Of a DNA stretch of 64,000 nucleotides, positions 63,027 to 64,000 are shown piece after piece. Under the pieces are notes generated by a model. The model worked only from the letters and a program-made list of their open reading frames with translations, did no database searches and was not told where the DNA came from. Made by a program: the position numbers and the translations under genes. This stretch comes from Chlorops oryzae (lineage: Eukaryota > Arthropoda > Insecta > Diptera > Chloropidae), in contig CM035806.1 of NCBI GenBank assembly GCA_020466095.1, positions 123,706,938 to 123,770,937 on the forward strand, in the 5' to 3' direction. Within the stretch, counting starts at the first letter, position 1, and the number at the start of each line of letters is the position of its first letter.

Positions 63027-64000
63027 TTGTATCTTCTAGCTGTGCATTTTGGTGAGCATTTCGTCCAACGACTCCATTTCGAATATAAACGACGGTGACG
63101 CGGTATCAACGCATCGGGAGTGGCTTTCTCCTTTGAATGTCCAAGAAGCGTCGACGTGTTGCGACTCAGGACTACATCATCGTAGTCGTTGTCTTCGTAT
63201 GAATCGCTGGGTTGGCTCTCATACTTTTGCCTGCCATAACCGTAGTTAGTAGTGTCGCCGTTAGCACCATCGCCAGCCGCCGGAACTGTTGGATCGAAAT
63301 CAAAGTCTTCATACTGAAATGTGTCGCCTTCAATGCCCTCATCTGGAGCGTTGCTGGGCGATAAATTTCGCGTTCGTGGCACTCGTAGGGCCTGTGGTGA
63401 TTTGCGAAGCAATTTTAATTGCTGCTGCTGATGCTGTGTTGGTTGTTTAGTACGCCTGCCGTGGCTGCCGCGTACGGAATGTGGGAATATTGGTCCAAAC
63501 ACTCCTGAGCCGATATTCTCATGTGTGATTGATCCATCGTATTGATTGTAATTTCCAGAATCGGAGTATTCATCTAATTCGGGCAGTACTGTCATCTGCT
63601 GTCGTTGTCGTTGTTTTTGTTTTTGGTTTTTATAATACGAATTCGTCTTGAAAACGTAATAATCATCATCAGGTTCATCATAATCGTAATGATTTGAATT
63701 CTCGATCGAATTGGGGGGCATCGGTAATGATGTAGCCGAAAGATCATCATTATCGATGTGTTGAAATTCAGGTTCGTAATATTCATGCTGATGATGATCG
63801 TCTTCGCCTCCGTTCCGATCATCATATTCAAGATCATCGTCATCGTTTTCATGCTCGCGATGATAATGGCGATGATCGTGCTGATGATCATGGTGATGAT
63901 GGTAAAGTTCAGCATTTTCCTGCCGCATGGGCAATCGTATATCATGTTGCACTGTGGTATCGTGCAATGCTGGTGCTGTTGGCTGCTCCGTAGGCAACAC
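63027..64000 (-). CDS. serine protease, N-terminal exon (acidic, His/Asp/Tyr-rich) with thrombospondin-1 start
   Basis: An open frame enters from the window edge and runs to the donor TACAA-GTATGT at 63026. It is dominated by low-complexity acidic and His-rich stretches (HHHHDHQHDHRHYHREHEND, YYEPEFQHIDNDD), then a Gln/Arg-rich stretch, then SKWSRWTKCSPKCTARRYK, the W-x-x-W and Cys pattern of a thrombospondin type-1 repeat, which continues in the exon at 54606. The start codon and signal peptide are outside the window; the first in-window Met is not necessarily the start. A secreted modular protease is inferred. The acidic region could bind metal or matrix; that is speculation. Confidence 0.8.

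Noticed and set aside
63592..63945. 117-aa Met/Ile-rich minus-strand ORF
   Set aside because: A shifted reading of the His/Asp-rich protease exon (GAT/CAT repeats read as ATG/ATC).

Overview
The window looks like nuclear DNA from a higher fly (Diptera, Brachycera; a tephritid-like acalyptrate is my best guess). The reasons are spliced genes with short GT-AG introns, a TATCGATA (DRE-type) promoter motif, AT-rich non-coding DNA, TATG and GATC microsatellites, and dipteran-style mobile elements (ITm DD37E, LOA, CR1/jockey-like, gypsy-group, DINE-like and many MITEs). The organism assignment is inference. Most of the 64 kb is nested mobile DNA. Only two host genes are clear.

Host genes. (1) An ODR4-family membrane protein on the + strand, 13614-20843. 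Its five exons join in phase to 469 aa and end in a transmembrane helix; intron 4 is 5.4 kb. (2) A secreted trypsin-type serine protease on the - strand, 53319 to beyond 64000. It has an acidic His/Asp/Tyr-rich N-terminal region and a thrombospondin-1-like module before a complete catalytic domain. An 8.4-kb intron filled with repeats separates the N-terminal exon from the rest. A tiny signal-peptide ORF with its own TATA box and AATAAA lies inside ODR4 intron 4.

Layout. 1-9 kb: nested MITEs and tandem repeats. 9.3-10.4 kb: the 3' part of a spliced MULE-like transposase gene fused to a RING finger. 11.1-13.5 kb: dense nested MITEs. 13.6-20.8 kb: ODR4. 21-23.4 kb: repeats and a hAT MITE with a perfect 8-bp duplication. 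23.65-34.99 kb: a layered structure. A foldback-like element starting CCCAATAA has been invaded by an unassigned GGTCA-ended DNA transposon, by a MITE that carries tRNA-like cassettes, a mariner-like element and a LINE, and by a second copy of the same foldback family. 34.99-40.02 kb: a decayed LOA-type LINE, inserted into a DNA-transposon relic (40.0-42.1 kb) that has a transposase-like ORF and a spliced DUF4806-like gene. 42.8-46.3 kb: piggyBac-like, hAT-like and PIF/Harbinger-like non-autonomous elements. 46.5-50.2 kb: a 3'-truncated gypsy-group LTR element. 52.1-53.1 kb: a second tRNA-cassette MITE. 53.3-64 kb: the protease gene.

The strongest candidates for something undescribed are three. 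The first is the 23920-25788 transposon, with ATAT duplications, six same-strand CTTATAACGTTACA-type motifs and a spliced basic coiled-coil ORF. The second is the foldback family nested within itself, whose removal restores a reverse-transcriptase frame exactly. The third is the mobile cassette with two opposed tRNA-like promoters.
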